DNA of 64,000 nucleotides, taken from contig NC_060257.1 of assembly GCF_921293095.1 (NCBI RefSeq), positions 65,666,472 through 65,730,471 on the forward strand. Direction: 5' to 3'. Source of the DNA: Ischnura elegans. Lineage: Eukaryota; Arthropoda; Insecta; Odonata; Coenagrionidae. The notes below the pieces were generated by a model that was not told the DNA's origin, did no database searches, and saw only the letters and a list, made by a program, of their open reading frames with translations. Position numbers and translations under genes: made by a program. Each line of letters starts with the position of its first letter. The stretch's first letter is position 1. This document shows, piece after piece, positions 10,932-23,875 of the stretch.

Positions 10932-11334
10932 AGAAGAGATAGCGCCGCAGAGAGAGACGCATTCCCTTCCCCTATTAAAAAAATAATCATCTTACCTATT
11001 TAGGTATTTATTAGTTAATTAGGTCCTTAGGGTACTTTATATTAGAGGTGGTGAAAAGTACTTACATAGAATGCATCGTCTCCGTCTTTTTCTGTTTCTT
11101 ACTTAGTTATTAGATTGATAAATTTTTAATTCATGTTTGTAAATCTAATGCTGCCACCAGGCAATTGCTTACTTTCAGCAATATGTAATGATAAAAATAA
11201 TAATAATAACCTGTTATCAACAGACTGTGATTATGACGACATTTAGACCGTGAAAAACTGGGAAAAACTGTGAATTTTATAATTTGGTGAGGAAGAGAAC
11301 CCTGGCATACTAACAAAATATATTTCCACGTTCA

Positions 11335-11460
11335 TCCTAAGGCAAACCTTGCCAAGTAGTCATTAAAGCAAACTGTCTACAAAGCTAGATAATGCAAAAC
11401 ATGCTGTTAGCATTACTATCAAAATTCAGTAACGTGAATTGTGGAATACGTAACTTACCT
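11335..11460 (-). repeat. R1 copy 4, inverted
   Basis: The reverse complement reads ATTCCACAATTCACG, then AGCATGTTTTGCATTATCTA, matching 4318-4440 on the plus strand. Confidence 0.65.
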
Positions 11461-11514
11461 AGTAGCCTACACTAAAAATCATACATTCAGTTAGTAAGTC
11501 GTAACGTTCCCTTT

Positions 11515-11630
11515 ACAGTCTCCTATCGATCGTGAAAAAAACGGCACACTGAAACTATGTGTCCTACAGTCTATCTCTCTAAATTTATTTTCTTATTTCA
11601 TGTACCTTAGTATGTTGGCGTTCATAAGAT
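11515..11630. repeat. Dispersed repeat shared with 7195-7310
   Basis: Shared landmarks are CAGTCTC near the start, an ATCTCTCT-type stretch, and TAGTATGTTGGCGTTCATAAG at the end. Class unknown. Confidence 0.5.
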
Positions 11631-12423
11631 GAATGTAGCGTTGGAAAATAAATTCCTCTTGATTATACTTGATAGGCCTAAACTAGTTTTCAGTCTACGG
11701 TCAGACTCACTTATGAGTTGTTCTAAGAGGCGATTAACACAAACAAGACTATCGCACAGACTTTTTACGTGCCTGGCAGTTCTTCTATGTGCGCGTTCTA
11801 ACGCAGAAAAAGCACTTACTCGGAACAAAATAGGAGAAGAAAAACTACGAGATGGACTCACTTTTACACCACCGAACGGGAGATGAGAACACTTGCGGCC
11901 CAGTAGTTGCTGTCGCTGCCCGACCTCTAAGGTCAGTCGCTCTGCTCGGAATGACAGTCCTCTTGGTAGGCCGCTTAGAAGAAATCAAAACCTATATTGT
12001 AGGTGCAGCCGACTCGTCACATAACCCCCCTCCAGTTCCCAGTATCCTCCAACTCATAGAGCTTAATGAGGGGACGCCCTCTATGCTCCGTAATGGCGGA
12101 AAGTGGCGTGGCATACTTGCGCATTTAGCCATATTCCCGTCCCTGCTGTAGCACTGAATCTGACGGGGAAACGACCTATTTTTGCTCTTTGCTCTTAAAA
12201 TAATGCCTTTCGGGGTTTTTCGCGGCAGGTGCGATGAAAGTAAGCAGCGATACATGAGGGGGTGAATTGATATGTAATATATCAGAGCCGTTATGTCCCG
12301 CAGAAGCAGGGTTATCAACGGATAATGCGGTGTTTTGTCGAGCATAATTGACCCAATATTGCTTGCAAAGTAACTTCTGTCCACTTAAGGCTGGATGGCG
12401 ATATTTGGTGGAACTTGGTGACA

Positions 12424-12600
12424 GGAAACATAATAAAGATACTCTGTTGTATGTTCCACAGAAGTTTTAATAGCCGACACAGGTTTCGACAATACGCCAT
12501 GTCAATACACCTTAAAAAATGACATAGTGTATTGTCGAAACCTGGATCGGTTATTAAAACTTCTGTTGAACATACAACAGTGTATCTTTATTATGTTTCC
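12424..12600. repeat. Near-perfect 80-bp palindrome
   Basis: The left arm begins GGAAACATAATAAAGATAC and the right arm ends with its complement GTATCTTTATTATGTTTCC. Inner parts also pair, including ACAGGTTTCGACAATAC with GTATTGTCGAAACCTG. Only about 15 bp separate the arms. The GAAACCTGG core resembles Penelope-like termini, so this may be a head-to-head pair of such ends. Confidence 0.8.
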
Positions 12601-14230
12601 TAACTGCTGTCAATTCGAAAATTGTGTTAATATCACTTCCTGAATCCTGTTCCTGAAATCAAAGATGGATTGAAGCATTAGCGTACTCAGGGTCAAAACT
12701 AGGGGTGGGGCAAGCCGTGGTCGTTCAAATTGTAAAATTTTAGCGCAGAAAAATTTTATGAAACCAAAATTTTAAGAGACCCCCTATGAAACCCTGGGGA
12801 AAGAGTAATTCTCTCGTAAGTAATACACGTTTTCATTCGAAAGAAACGCGTGCTTCTAAATTTAACTTTACAGAAAGAGTGAAACATTTTGTTGGTAAAT
12901 GAAAGAAAAATCAAGCATGAACACTTGCGTTGTAAATTACAAAACAATTATTCACAATACAATACGATTTTGACATTGTTCACTTACAAGATTCACCTTC
13001 TTTGGTCGATCAACGAAAATCTAAACGCATGCAATGCATGAATGGGGTCAAAAATTCAAAACTGATCTGCAAAAAGTCTTAGGCGATTGCAATTCACAAC
13101 TGTTCCAGTCGCAAACGCAAAAAAATAAAATCTTTAGGTAGCTTTGCTGGTTAACCCCAGTGTGGTGGATGCCATTCCTAAATTTAAAAATAATGCTAGT
13201 AACAAAAAATTATTAAATTTTTAGTAAATTATAAATATTTCATTAAACATGACACGTGGCAAAGAAACATATCAGGTGAGGTATGTGCTGAACGAGAAAA
13301 AATAGAAGCATACTAAATAAAAAATACAAAAGTAAAACTTTTGTTTTGAAAATACGAAAGTAAAACTTTTAGGTCATGGAATATAACTTTTTCAAACACA
13401 TACAGTCACACAAATCAAAAAAGAACGCTACTTCCATGATGAGATAAACCAATTTTTAGTCTCTTTACGAAATATATTTATACTCTTTACCTGTTTAATA
13501 TAACTAGGTAAATAATTAATACTTTTAGGCCCTAAATGAAGAAATGATTTCTAAAAAAGGAAATCTTAGGCTTAGGGGTTAAAAAATTACAATTCCTACG
13601 TAATTTTTAGCCATGCTCGTTCTCAGAAATTAACGGAAAAGTACAACTTCGCAAATGAAATAGCTTTAAAGTTTTATAAAAAATGTATCTTAATGGCAGT
13701 AACTTAAGACTAACACGTTATTACACGTAGTTCCGAAAATTGCCTCTTTACGATAATAGAGTTCAATACATTCTACATAAATAATACATTCAATAAATTA
13801 CACTTTGCAATACATTCTTAATTCAGTTTTGTATTGCAATCGTAATATAATAATAATCGTTATAGAGGACATTTGACGCTGTATTACAGCTTCAATTCAA
13901 CATAATCCGTTTTGAAAAACCTTTGTGATATGGCTGTATTAATGGTGTACTATCACAATTTCGCGGCCTGGGAAGTGATCAACAGAAAAACAAGAACTCT
14001 CATTATCCGACTTTAACGCGTTGCTCAAGAGCCTTATCCAGAGACTACGTCTCCTCGTTTCCGTGACTTCCGAATCGCACTTTCCGTTTCCGTCTCCGAT
14101 ATCGTTTCCGATTTCGTTTCCGTCACACGGAAGCGCTATGATACTACCCCTTTGATAAATTTACTGTATTACAATTCAAGGCATTAACGCTTTTCAACAG
14201 GCTTCTTACCACCTTCTGCAGAACCACTTA
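12601..14230. other. Unassigned AT-rich interval
   Basis: No gene is supported. A pyrimidine-rich degenerate repeat based on GTTTCCGATTTC lies at about 14055-14126. Nothing else was recognised. Confidence 0.4.
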
Positions 14231-14465
14231 AGGCCCGGTTACACGGTACATTAACACTTACGGGTTAATGTCTAAATGTATGAACGCGAGAATGAACACC
14301 AACATGCACCGTGTAGCCACCCAACTTGTGCGAATGCATGCACAGAAAATAGAATCGGTTCTAATTTGGTTCATGCATTCGTACATGTTCCGTTCCGGTC
14401 CACAAAAATCATTCGTGCAAACAGACATTAACTCGTACGTGTTAATTTATCGTGTAAACAGGCCT
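14231..14465. mobile_element. Short MITE with GGCCTG-type inverted ends
   Basis: Left end AGGCCCGGTTACACGGTAC; right end complementary (TTATCGTGTAAACAGGCCT). The imperfect terminal repeat is about 25 bp and the length 235 bp. No coding capacity. A related smaller copy lies at 30131-30224. Confidence 0.65.
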
Positions 14466-14909
14466 TTACACCGTAAACATATTCCATAACTTACCAGGAG
14501 GCGCATCACTTTCCAATTCCTAGAAACGGAAAATCATTTACCGAGTCCATACGTCAGTTCGGCCACTCTCGGACGAGTATCCGTGAACGAAAATTCTGAT
14601 AGACCTTAGTGGATAGCTGATTCCGAAATTATGACAACTTTCCGAAAACCAACCACGAACTATCCGAGAGATTGCCTCGGAAATAACGGCTCCAGGAAAA
14701 AGGAGGATTCTCGTGATTCGTACACAGCGTGTTAACGATCGGACAAAAAAAACAATATAACCCGAAGCGCATAGCCCGCCATAGATATGCTGGCTTCAAA
14801 TCCCGGACGTGCCAAGGTCCTGCGAGTTTTCCGCTGGGTGTGGCCAGCTCATGCAATGACTCCTTTACCTTCCTTGCGGCGGACCTCCGGAAAATATTCC
14901 GAAATTCTG

Positions 14910-15271
14910 GAGAAGAAGGTATTTGATAACGTGGAATGGCATGCTTCGAATTCTGAAAGAAATTGGGGTTCTCTATGATGACCGTAGAATTTTGCAGAGC
15001 TTGTATAAAAACCAAATGGCTGTGATAAAATGTGAACCCAACTGTGCAGGGGCAAGAATAGGAAAAGGACATAGGCAGGGGTCTGAACTGTGCACTTTCC
15101 CCCGTATTTTTTTAATTTTTCCATCGAGAAAGCCTTCAATGACATCAAGGAGAAGGGTTTGGGTGACTAATATGTCCAACATGGAAAGGGATGGCCGTAT
15201 ATCACCTTAAAAGCGACAAAAAGAAGAGTAAAATAATAGTATGCATCATAATAAAGACGGTTAGGACAAAC
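14910..15271 (+). pseudogene. Non-LTR retrotransposon RT fragment, left of the piggyBac insertion
   Basis: The plus strand encodes VEWNGMLRILKEIGVLYDDR, then LQSLYKNQMAVIKCE, then ARIGKGHRQGSEL. These are successive RT blocks; GxRQGCxLSP normally contains Cys, here changed to Glu. The element resumes after the piggyBac at 17889. Stops and frameshifts show it is dead. Confidence 0.8.
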
Positions 15272-15623
15272 TTAACCCTTAACCGGTGACGTGCGGTCTG
15301 AGAGACCGCTGCGTTTCTAAAATTATGAATATTTTCAAAATTAAGGTTTCAAAATATCTATAATTCTCGTTAGCTTCATATTATTGCATAACAAGGATAT
15401 ACCACTCTTAAAATTTAACGTTCATTTTACTAATTTCTGTAAATTTGCAATTGAATTCGATTAGCGGTCTGTGAGACCGCACATCACTTGCTAAGAATGC
15501 ATCAAGAAAAGGAATAAGCGGGATAAATTTCATGGCTACTTACTACTTTGCCTTCCAAATTTAACATTTAAGGCCTTTTTTTTAATCTGGCGAAATATTG
15601 ATACATAAATATAATAATTACTA

Positions 15624-17637
15624 GCTGACCCGGCGAACTTCGTACCGCCTAACAATCAATGAACTTACAGTTTACTTACACCATTTATAAATCAAGAGCG
15701 GCTGTATCGTTTTTAATCATGTTTAATTAATTATAATAAAATAAGGATACAAATTCAATAAAACTACGTAAATGAGTACCAAAATTGCTTGTCAGAAAGA
15801 CATTTTCCTTATTGAATCTATATGGGGTGGATCGGAGCGCGTTTACGCGGATTTTTTTTCAACAAATTTTCTTACGTTTTGGCTTAAGAAATTTTGGGCA
15901 TTGTGGTTTAATAAAGCAGTTTATGAAATAAAAATTATACGCATTCAGTTGTTGGCTTTTTGCGTTATTAGCTGTAAAAAAATGTTTTTAGGTCCAAGTC
16001 TGTTGCATACACTTGGCCCTTTCAGAGGGCAGGTTGACACAACCCCAGACCGACGCTTGACTGATACTCAAAATCGTGCAAGAAAAGCCCCTATGAAGCA
16101 GTATTCGCATTAAATGACTTAAGGTGCGCCAGTTTTAGTATCTCTATTTGGAAATAATGCACTGCGTAAACGTACTGCATGCGTAAACGCACCACGGTGA
16201 GCCCTACACATTCGGGTTTAATGTCTTGCGTCAACCACCTTCTGAGAAACAACAGTTTTTGTTTTGTTATCAGGCGCAAGATGAAGCGGATGAAGCTAAA
16301 TAAATATAGCGAAGCAAAGCAGTGACGCAGCGAGGGGAGGTTTTGGGGGATAACCCCCCCAAGAGCTTAGAGAATTTTTTATGAAAGATTTTGTTATTAA
16401 TATTAGGGGGACGGATGACTAACAAACAAAACATATTTAACTATTCACACAGCCACAAAACCCACTATTTTGAACCATTTATCTTAAAAAATGTCTGGGG
16501 GAAGTGCCCCCACACTTCCCGCTTACCTTAGCGAGTTTTCTATACCCTACAGACCCGTGGTATTAGCTGCGCCCAAAACCCCCTATCCTAGCTACGCACT
16601 TGAAGAGAAGGAAGAAATACAGAGGATGGTTTATCGACTCGTGAACATAGCACGCTAAATTGACCATGAGAAAATCATGGGTTTTCATTAGCACATGATC
16701 ACAAACAACACAAAAACTGAAAGAATGACCATGCGATTTTTTAATCGTTATCACGAATGCATAACGAATTTGAAATTGGATACATTCTCAAAAGCTCAAA
16801 AGGGCATATGAGTTGAGATCATGGAATCTACGGAATGAGGACTTCCTAACCTTTGAATTTTCCTTTGAGTAAAGTTGCGTGAATCACATTCATCACCGAT
16901 TTTTTTAATGATGAAACACGTTCCGTTGGATAGTTATGGTTGGTTTAGGCTTCGAAATATCATGAGCACAGAAACTACATTTTTCTGTAAATCGTGCCTT
17001 GGTAAGCCAGGTACGTCCAAGGACTTAAAATATTCAGATAGATAGTTGGTGATTTCGTCTTCGTTTGTTACGCATTTAAAAGATTCGAATCCATGCAGAG
17101 TACGAACTCTTTGAATTTACCTCGTTTTAGTCATCCACATCTTCGTTCTTGCTCGCTAAATCAACCATCTTTGATTCGGAAAACGGAAATTACCGTTTGT
17201 CAACAATTGCTTGGAGATTTGTTTACAAACACGGTAGTGATGTGTCAACTCGAGCTGGGCCACGGCTGGGCTTACAATCAGCTCGAATTAAATTTAAAAA
17301 ATGTAATTTCAATTTAATTAATATTTTGAATATATTTAGTAATTAAAATGTTATATTGTTACTAAATTCAGTTATTTAAGTGGTAAAAACAAAACAAAGT
17401 ATTTAATTTGTAGTTTTGACCGACTTATCAATTGTTGTGTTACTATAACTCCTAAAAGCATGTCCATAGGAAAGAGATGAATTTTTTTTGTGAAATTATC
17501 CTTTTTTTAATGGCCTATATGTTAACCCCGCCTGAGACGAATCCAAAGAACCAAATCTCATTGAAATCGGTGCAGCCGTTCTCGAGTTATAAGTGTTCTA
17601 ACTAACACGATTTTCGACTTTCTTTTATATATATAGA
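15624..17637. mobile_element. CTAGCTGACCCGGC...ATATATAGAT repeat inside the piggyBac
   Basis: It starts ACTAGCTGACCCGGCGAAC and ends AGCCGTTCTCGAGTTATAAG then TTTTATATATATAGAT, a pair of ends recognised from many arthropod and mollusc genomes. The superfamily is left open. Open stretches such as 15772-16113 show no clear domain. It contains the hAT MITE at 16320-16602. Confidence 0.6.
16320..16602. mobile_element. hAT-type MITE, older copy
   Basis: Ends are CAGTGACGCAGC and GCTACGCACTTG. Flanking 8-mers AAGCAAAG and AAGAGAAG match at 6 of 8, as expected of a decayed hAT target duplication. The body is the same family as 63481-63796 (CAGCGAGGGG, then GGGGGATAA, then CCCGCTTACC). Confidence 0.7.
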
Positions 17638-17888
17638 TAACTCAAGTGCTTTTGGCATCAGTTTTTTTGGTCCTGCTTCAAATCACAATTTTTATGACAA
17701 ATTGGTTCGTATTTGGAGGGTAAAAATTTTAATATAAGTTTTAGAATAGTTAAGCATTCAAAGAAAAATTAAATAAAGCAATAAAAATGGCGTCGCAATA
17801 TTTTATAAATTTTTGATTTATTGTGGTCTCCCAGACCGCGCGTCACTGGTAGTGTAACAAGAATTGCACGTCACTGGTTAAGGGTTAA

Positions 17889-18245
17889 AGCTATAATAAC
17901 AAATACTTGAAGAGGTGAAGAGTTTTGTTAGCTAGGAAGCCAAATTACCAACGAAGGATGAATCAGGGAAAGAAATAATCAGTAGAATAGTGCAGGCGAA
18001 GAGTTGGAAAAGCTTTTTACAGGAAAAAGAATCGTTTTACAGCTGAAAATGCAGGGATGGAAGTAAAGACAAAATTCATCTGATGCTACCTTTGGAGCAT
18101 TTTTCTCCATGGAAGCGAGGCTCGGACTTTGACAGCAGCTGAGAAATCAAGAGTGGAAGCATTCGAAATGTGGTGCTACCGAAGCATGATGAAGATAAAA
18201 TGGATCGACCGTTTAATTAATGGAGACGTGGTGAGAAGAATTGGA
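17889..18245 (+). pseudogene. Non-LTR RT C-terminal fragment, right of the piggyBac insertion
   Basis: Segments SFVSLGSQITNEG, then IISRIVQAKSW, and across frameshifts LTAAEKSRVEAFEMWCYR then MKIKWIDR. This is the standard C-terminal region of endonuclease-reverse transcriptase LINEs. It continues the fragment ending at 15271; removing 15276-17884 and one TTAA joins them. Confidence 0.8.
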
Positions 18246-18342
18246 AAAAAAGGCTCCCAGCGTATGATAATGTAATCCATCAATAAATAATAATGATGTA
18301 ATGTAATCATGTTGAACATTTTTCTCTAAATCCGGCATAATA

Positions 18343-18996
18343 GGATGGTTTCCTATTATTTTTTTACTGCCTAAATCGAAAGATTATTACTCCCGGAGTG
18401 CGCGTTTCACGCTCTTAGATTTTCGAATGACGATATCTATTTTTCGCGATTAAATGAAAAGTGAAAATTTTCAAGCTCGCGAAAACGCGACGGCTAAGTA
18501 GGAATGATGGGAAAAGTCCGTGTGACGTATTTCTGGTTCCAGCTGTCGGCGTGTGAGGTGACTTTGGGGCGAGGTTTGAGCGCTGATTCGACAGCCAGCC
18601 AGCAGATAGCTGAGTACCCTGCTAGCAGGTAGCGCTTGGCTTAAATAAGGATTACTATTCCCCTATCAAACGTAGGAAACTTTCCGAACGTAGGTATTTT
18701 TAATGTGTGATTTTTATGAGATGTTTCCCTAAGCTCTGTGCCTCATGCATGCATTCGTAATCTCATACCATGCAAAACTCCATTCTAATAGTATAGAAAC
18801 TAGGTCCCTGTGACGTCACGTGGAGTGGAATCGCATGGGCGTCAATCTATTTTTCAAATGAGGTTAAAATTTACCATTAACATTCGTCTAAAGTGGGATT
18901 TCTAAAACCAAATAATTTGTACATTATGAATACACTAATAGTGGGTAAGGAATCGCAATCAATGCCTTTCGTTTTCTTTGATGAAGGAAACTACCA
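18343..18996 (+). mobile_element. 660-bp MITE family M, copy 1
   Basis: Inverted ends GGATGGTTTCCT and AGGAAACTACCA, flanked by TA on both sides. The body matches 21863-22522 and the inverse of 22820-23479, for example TGACGTCACGTGGAGTGGAA and TTCGTTTTCTTTGATGAAGG. TA targets suggest a Tc1/mariner-type mobiliser. No coding capacity. Confidence 0.8.
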
Positions 18997-19929
18997 TATT
19001 GAATAGGTATGCACAATCATTAAGAAAGATTATCAGTGTCGATTGCCTAGAGCATCTCAATCAGTTGATTCCTTAAAAATTTCAGCTAAGCGGATTCGTT
19101 CCAAGCGGTGATCACAAAACTTTAGAATGCATGCATTTGTAAATTTTATCTACTAATAGTTCAAACATGTATTCCAAGTGGCATTTGGTGTGTGTTTACC
19201 TTTAATTGAGCTTTTATTTATATACATATGTATTATGTTTCTCCGGAAAGCTTGATGTATATATATGTATATATATGGGACCAGTCAGGACGAATTTTTA
19301 CCCTCTGATTTATGGCTTTTTCAATATATCGAAGCACCGTTGTTCTCTTCCTTTTCTATCGTATGTTCTTATGCCTTTCTTTCCTTACCTATGCATTTAT
19401 TTGCGTATAATAATATACATATTTGTATAAAAAAACACTTTATACAAATTTTTTGCATTTTTCAGGGACTCAATAAAACAGAAATCCACACAAAATTTCA
19501 ATGATTACCACATTATGAGTTAGAAATTATTCAAAGTATGTTATCCTTGAAAACGAGAATTTCAGTTGTTACAGGATACGAATATTTTATCTACCATTGA
19601 ATCCTTCCGGGGAAAAGACAAGACATTTATGTTGAAGTACTAGTACAACTCTATGCATAAAGTTTTTTAACCGAAAGCTAAAACTCAAGCGTCCTCACAA
19701 AAAATAAGCTTACCGAACCGTAACTCCAAATCTTATTTCGCCTTGCACTTAATTTAAGATAAACATCACTCCAGTTTTGATGTAAAAATTGTTCTTTTTT
19801 AAGGTAAAGGACAGATATTAGATGCGGCTGCGTGCTAGGAATTCAACTTCAATCTTAAGTGCGACCACCTTTAGATCTGTGTATCCCGAAGCACCTGTCT
19901 ATATTTGTTACTTATTTATTGCTACGAGG

Positions 19930-20430
19930 CCCTTTTTTCAATCTCCAAAGAGTCATGATCAGAAGACGAAGTGATTGACAAAAAATTATTTCAGTGCTAA
20001 ATGTTGAGCACGCTTGTGGTGTCATTTCGCCATAATCACCTCGGCGATAGAGAAATTGGTCTTGCCTGCGGACAAGCTTTACTATACCTTCTTCATGGAA
20101 TGTTACCGCCAATGACTTCCAATGAATTATGCCTTTGTCCTGAAGCTCATCGCCCGTTTGAAAACGCTTCCCTCTTAGCCACATCTTCATTTCGGCGTAA
20201 AGATGGAAGTCCACCGGCACTAGGTCGGCATTACAAGGCGAATGATATAAAACGTCCCGTTGAAATTGCTCAAGGAGCAGTTGAGCTGCATCAGCGCTGA
20301 AATGTCGAGGTGTTGCCATGGATTAGAACACTTCCTGAAGTCAGCATGTCTCTTCTTTTGTTTTGAATGGGAATGGACGTAATATTTCACACTGTTTCGC
20401 ACTCTAGCCACGGTGCATCGAAGAAAAGTT
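19930..20430 (-). pseudogene. Mariner transposase C-terminal relic
   Basis: The minus strand reads IQNKRRDMLTSGSVLIHGN, then (frame changed) a PxDLVPVDFHLYAEMKMWL block, then RGKRFQTGDELQ, HEEGIVKLVRRQDQF and RRGDYGE. This is the mariner catalytic end (usual DLAPSDYHLF) and C-terminus. Expected catalytic Asp positions are altered and a frameshift separates the halves. Confidence 0.85.
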
Positions 20431-21039
20431 CCCTTTTATCAGCATTAAAGTCAAGGCATGTCGATGCTACAGCCATTTGGTGAGTTTTCTGGCTGTCTCT
20501 CCGCAGTGCACCCTTGGCGGGAGAACCAATTGAGGCAGTGCAGTTAGTGAGATTGCTACTAACCTTAAACTAACAACTTACGATCAGAAATAACTTAAGC
20601 GTGTAGTGCGGAGGATGCCCAACTACCCTATCCGCGCAGTATTCTCCTGTCGCTTGTACGGTGCTTTTGTTGAGCTATTGGAGGTTGAAAATCAACCTCC
20701 CTTCAGAATACTATTTTTTTTTACATTTTCCTACTTCAATTTACTCTTATTTTTCACAAATGTTCTTATTCTTGCCCTGTTTTGAAAGCTCTTGTTGTTA
20801 TACTATCCGCAAGAGTATGGGACTTTTCTTTAATAGGACTTAGTAAAAGACATTCATTAAGCGTCGCCCGAGGTGATGAAAAATATTTTTAACGAAAATG
20901 TTATAATATTTAAAAATGATAATGCATTAACTAAACTCGCAGATTTATTAATCAAATAAATAGTTTAATAAACTTATGTTGCATTATAATCATTCTTTAG
21001 TCTTCTTTCTATCATTTCAACGTTTGCTTACGCCCATAT

Positions 21040-21133
21040 ACAGGATAGCTCGCCTAATTGGGGCAGCCGCTTAATTGAGGTAAAGTGCACAGGTCCAGAT
21101 ATGTCCCAATTAACCGGAATCTACTGTATTTGA
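21040..21133. repeat. Tigger/pogo-type terminal fragment
   Basis: CAATTAACCGGAATCTACTG followed by TA, with CGCTTAATTGAGG and CGCCTAATTGGGG just before it. The reverse complement, CAGTAGATTCCGGTTAATTG, is a typical pogo/Tigger terminal inverted repeat next to a TA. Confidence 0.5.
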
Positions 21134-21862
21134 CGGAAAGTTCGAATAATTTAACATGAAAGGGCTCCCACTCTACCGTGAAAACCTTTAAACCGTGAAC
21201 AAGCCGTGAATTTTGTCTGCCGGGAAAAAAGCCGTGAATTTCGTCATAAAACCTTGAAAATCTCTCAAACTTGATTGTAGACTTATGATTGACAGATTAA
21301 AAGAACAATTCATATGTCGATCATGTTTATAGGTCAGTCACACCCACCTAGGAGACGACCCTGGTAGTGTCAGCCGAGTCATAAAGTTTTTAGTGGAGAC
21401 CGGGCTATTTAACAGCGTTTAAATTCCTATTTTATATTTTTTATTTATTTAAGTGATTTTCAAATACAGCCGTGACGCCAATTTACAGTGAAATTTGACG
21501 AAATATCATTTAACGACTCCTTTTATCAATTTTTTTTTGAATGCATTTTTTATTTTTTTGTGTACCTTTTAGAACTTTCGATTTTGCAGTTTGTCAGTGG
21601 TGCAAATGAACGTACTTGTCGAGGCACCCTTAAAACAAAAGTACCACTACTACTCAGTCACACCCAGACACCTTCCACGCACTTATCTGCAAGCGTATAT
21701 ATTTTAAATGAAATTATTGGTCCAAGTGCCATCATAAAAATTTACCTTTAGCCTGTGATTGGAAGACCGGTTACGAAAGTGTTCATAAACCCTGGCGAAA
21801 AATCAGACACTTCTCCACTTCCCTTCCACCCTGCTCCCACTCAATTTTCCCACTCACAAATA

Positions 21863-22522
21863 GGGTGGTTTCCTATTATTTTTTTATTGCCTTAATCGAA
21901 AGATTATTACTCCTGGAGTACGTATTTCGCGCTTTTAGATTTTAAAATGACAACATCTATTTTTCGCGATTAAATGAAAAGTGAAAATTTTCAAGCGCGC
22001 GAAAACGCGACGCTTAAGTATGAATGCCGGGAAATATCTCCGTACGTCGTATTTCTGGTTCCCCCTCCCGCCCGGTGAGGTGACCTTGAGGCGATGCTTA
22101 GCGCTGATACGTCGCAGGATGCTAGCGGATAGCCGAGTACCTTGCTGAACGGTAGCGCTTGGCTTAAAAAAGGTTTATTAATACCTTATCAAACGAAGAA
22201 AACTTTCCGACCTTAGCCAGTTTTAATAGGTGATTATTAAGACATGTTTCCCTGAGCTCTGTGCCTCATGCATGCATTGGTAACCTCAGATGATGTATAA
22301 CTCCTATCCTCTCGTGTAGAAACTAGGTCCCTGTGACGTCATGCGGAGTGGAATCGCATCGGCGCCAATCTGGCCTCTTTCAAATGAGGATAAAATTGGC
22401 CATTGCCATTTGTCTAAGCTGGGATTTCTAAAACCAAATAATTTGTATATTATGAATACACTAATGGTGGGTAACGAATCGCAATCAATGCCTTTCGTTT
22501 TCTTTGATGAAGGAAACTACCC
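21863..22522 (+). mobile_element. 660-bp MITE family M, copy 2
   Basis: Ends GGGTGGTTTCCT and AGGAAACTACCC, flanked by TA at 21861-21862 and 22523-22524. The internal open stretch 22341-22550 is a by-product; it is not conserved as a frame in the other copies. Confidence 0.85.
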
Positions 22523-22819
22523 TATTGTAGACGGCCCTGAATTTTTCTAACGATAGGTGGCGTCACCAGAGAGAGCATTTTCATATCTGTGTTTGCATGC
22601 ACGGCGTTAGTCGCGTTTTTTAAGTTCATAGTTAACATGCGGCCGGTGATTGTCTCGTGATCAGTATTTCTGATTAAAATGGCTTATCAGTAGGGCTCCT
22701 TGATATTCGCGAACGCGAAATTTTGCCATTTTTCGCGAATTTTGTCACATTTTAGTTTTTGCGCAAATTTTTATGTTTTTTTACTGTTTTTGCTTTTTTT
22801 CCTCGATTTTGATAGAATA

Positions 22820-23479
22820 GGGTAGTTTCCTTCATCAAAGAAAACAAAAGGCAATAATTGCGATTCGTTACCCACCATTAGTGTATTCATAATATACAAA
22901 TTATTTCGTTTTATAAATGCCGGTTTAGACGAATGGCAATGGTCCATTTTTTATCCTCATTTGAAAAGGGCCAGAATGGCGCCCATGCGATGCCACTCCA
23001 CGTGACGTCACAGGGACCTAGTTTCTATAGGAGAAGATAGGAGTTATACATCGTCTGAGGTTACCAATGCATGCATGAGGCGCAGAGCTCAGGGAAACAT
23101 GTCTTAATAATCACTTATTAAAACTGGCTAAGGTCCGAAAGTTTTCCTCGTTTCATAAGGTATTAATAATCCTTATTTAAGCCAAGCGCTACCAGGCGGC
23201 AGGGCACTAGGCTACCCGCTGGCAGCCTGCGACGTATCAGCGCTAAGCCTCGCCTCAAGGTCACCTCACCGGGCGGAGGGGGAACCAGAAATACGACGTA
23301 CGGAGAGATTTCCCATCATTCCTACTACGCGTCGCGTTTTCGCGCGCTTGAAATTTTTCACTTTTCATTTAATCGCGAAAAATAGATATTATCATTTAAA
23401 AATCTAAAAGTGTGAAATGTGTACTCCAGGAGTATTAATCTTTCGATTAAGGCAATAAAAAAATAATAGGAAACCACCC
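22820..23479 (-). mobile_element. 660-bp MITE family M, copy 3, inverted
   Basis: Same family as copies 1 and 2 in reverse orientation, TA on both sides (22818-22819, 23480-23481). With copy 2 it forms an inverted pair about 300 bp apart. It lies in another repeat whose outer part (23685-23875) resembles 1495-1665. Confidence 0.85.
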
Positions 23480-23875
23480 TATTGTCGATAATTTTGCTAC
23501 TTTTTAAATTTCAAACAACCGAAAAGCGTTTCTCCTTTAAATAAATCCGCGAATAAAGTTAATGCCGTGAATTTAAACTTCGGTCTTTCGACGCCGCTGC
23601 ATTTCCTTATCCCAAAAACTCTCATTCGCAGCGTTATCATCGGCATCGCTACGCCGCACAGTGGGTTGAAATAAAAAAAAGCTGGAAAAAACCTCGAAAT
23701 CAATTTTTTTTGAATGCGGAATTCGAAATTTTGCACAGTTGTTGACAATACATTAGTGCATTTTTAACGTAAACCGTTTTTCATTGGTAAATTTTTTAAA
23801 CAAATTACTTAGCCTCAAAGTTTAACAAATTTCGCAAAAATTGCCCGCATTGAATTTTTTTCGAAATTTAGCATG

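Larger units (their letters stand above)
15276..17884. mobile_element. piggyBac-like element
   Basis: Ends are CCCTTAACCGGTGACGTGC and the complementary GCACGTCACTGGTTAAGGG, each directly next to TTAA (15272-15275 and 17885-17888). A CCCTT start and TTAA target are diagnostic of piggyBac. Subterminal palindromes of the type GCGGTCTGAGAGACCGC occur at about 15293, 15465 and 17824. No transposase was found; the interior is filled by another element, so this is a non-autonomous copy. Confidence 0.85.

Noticed and set aside
14629..15148. Overlapping minus-strand ORFs
   Set aside because: They are antisense to the recognisable plus-strand LINE reverse transcriptase.
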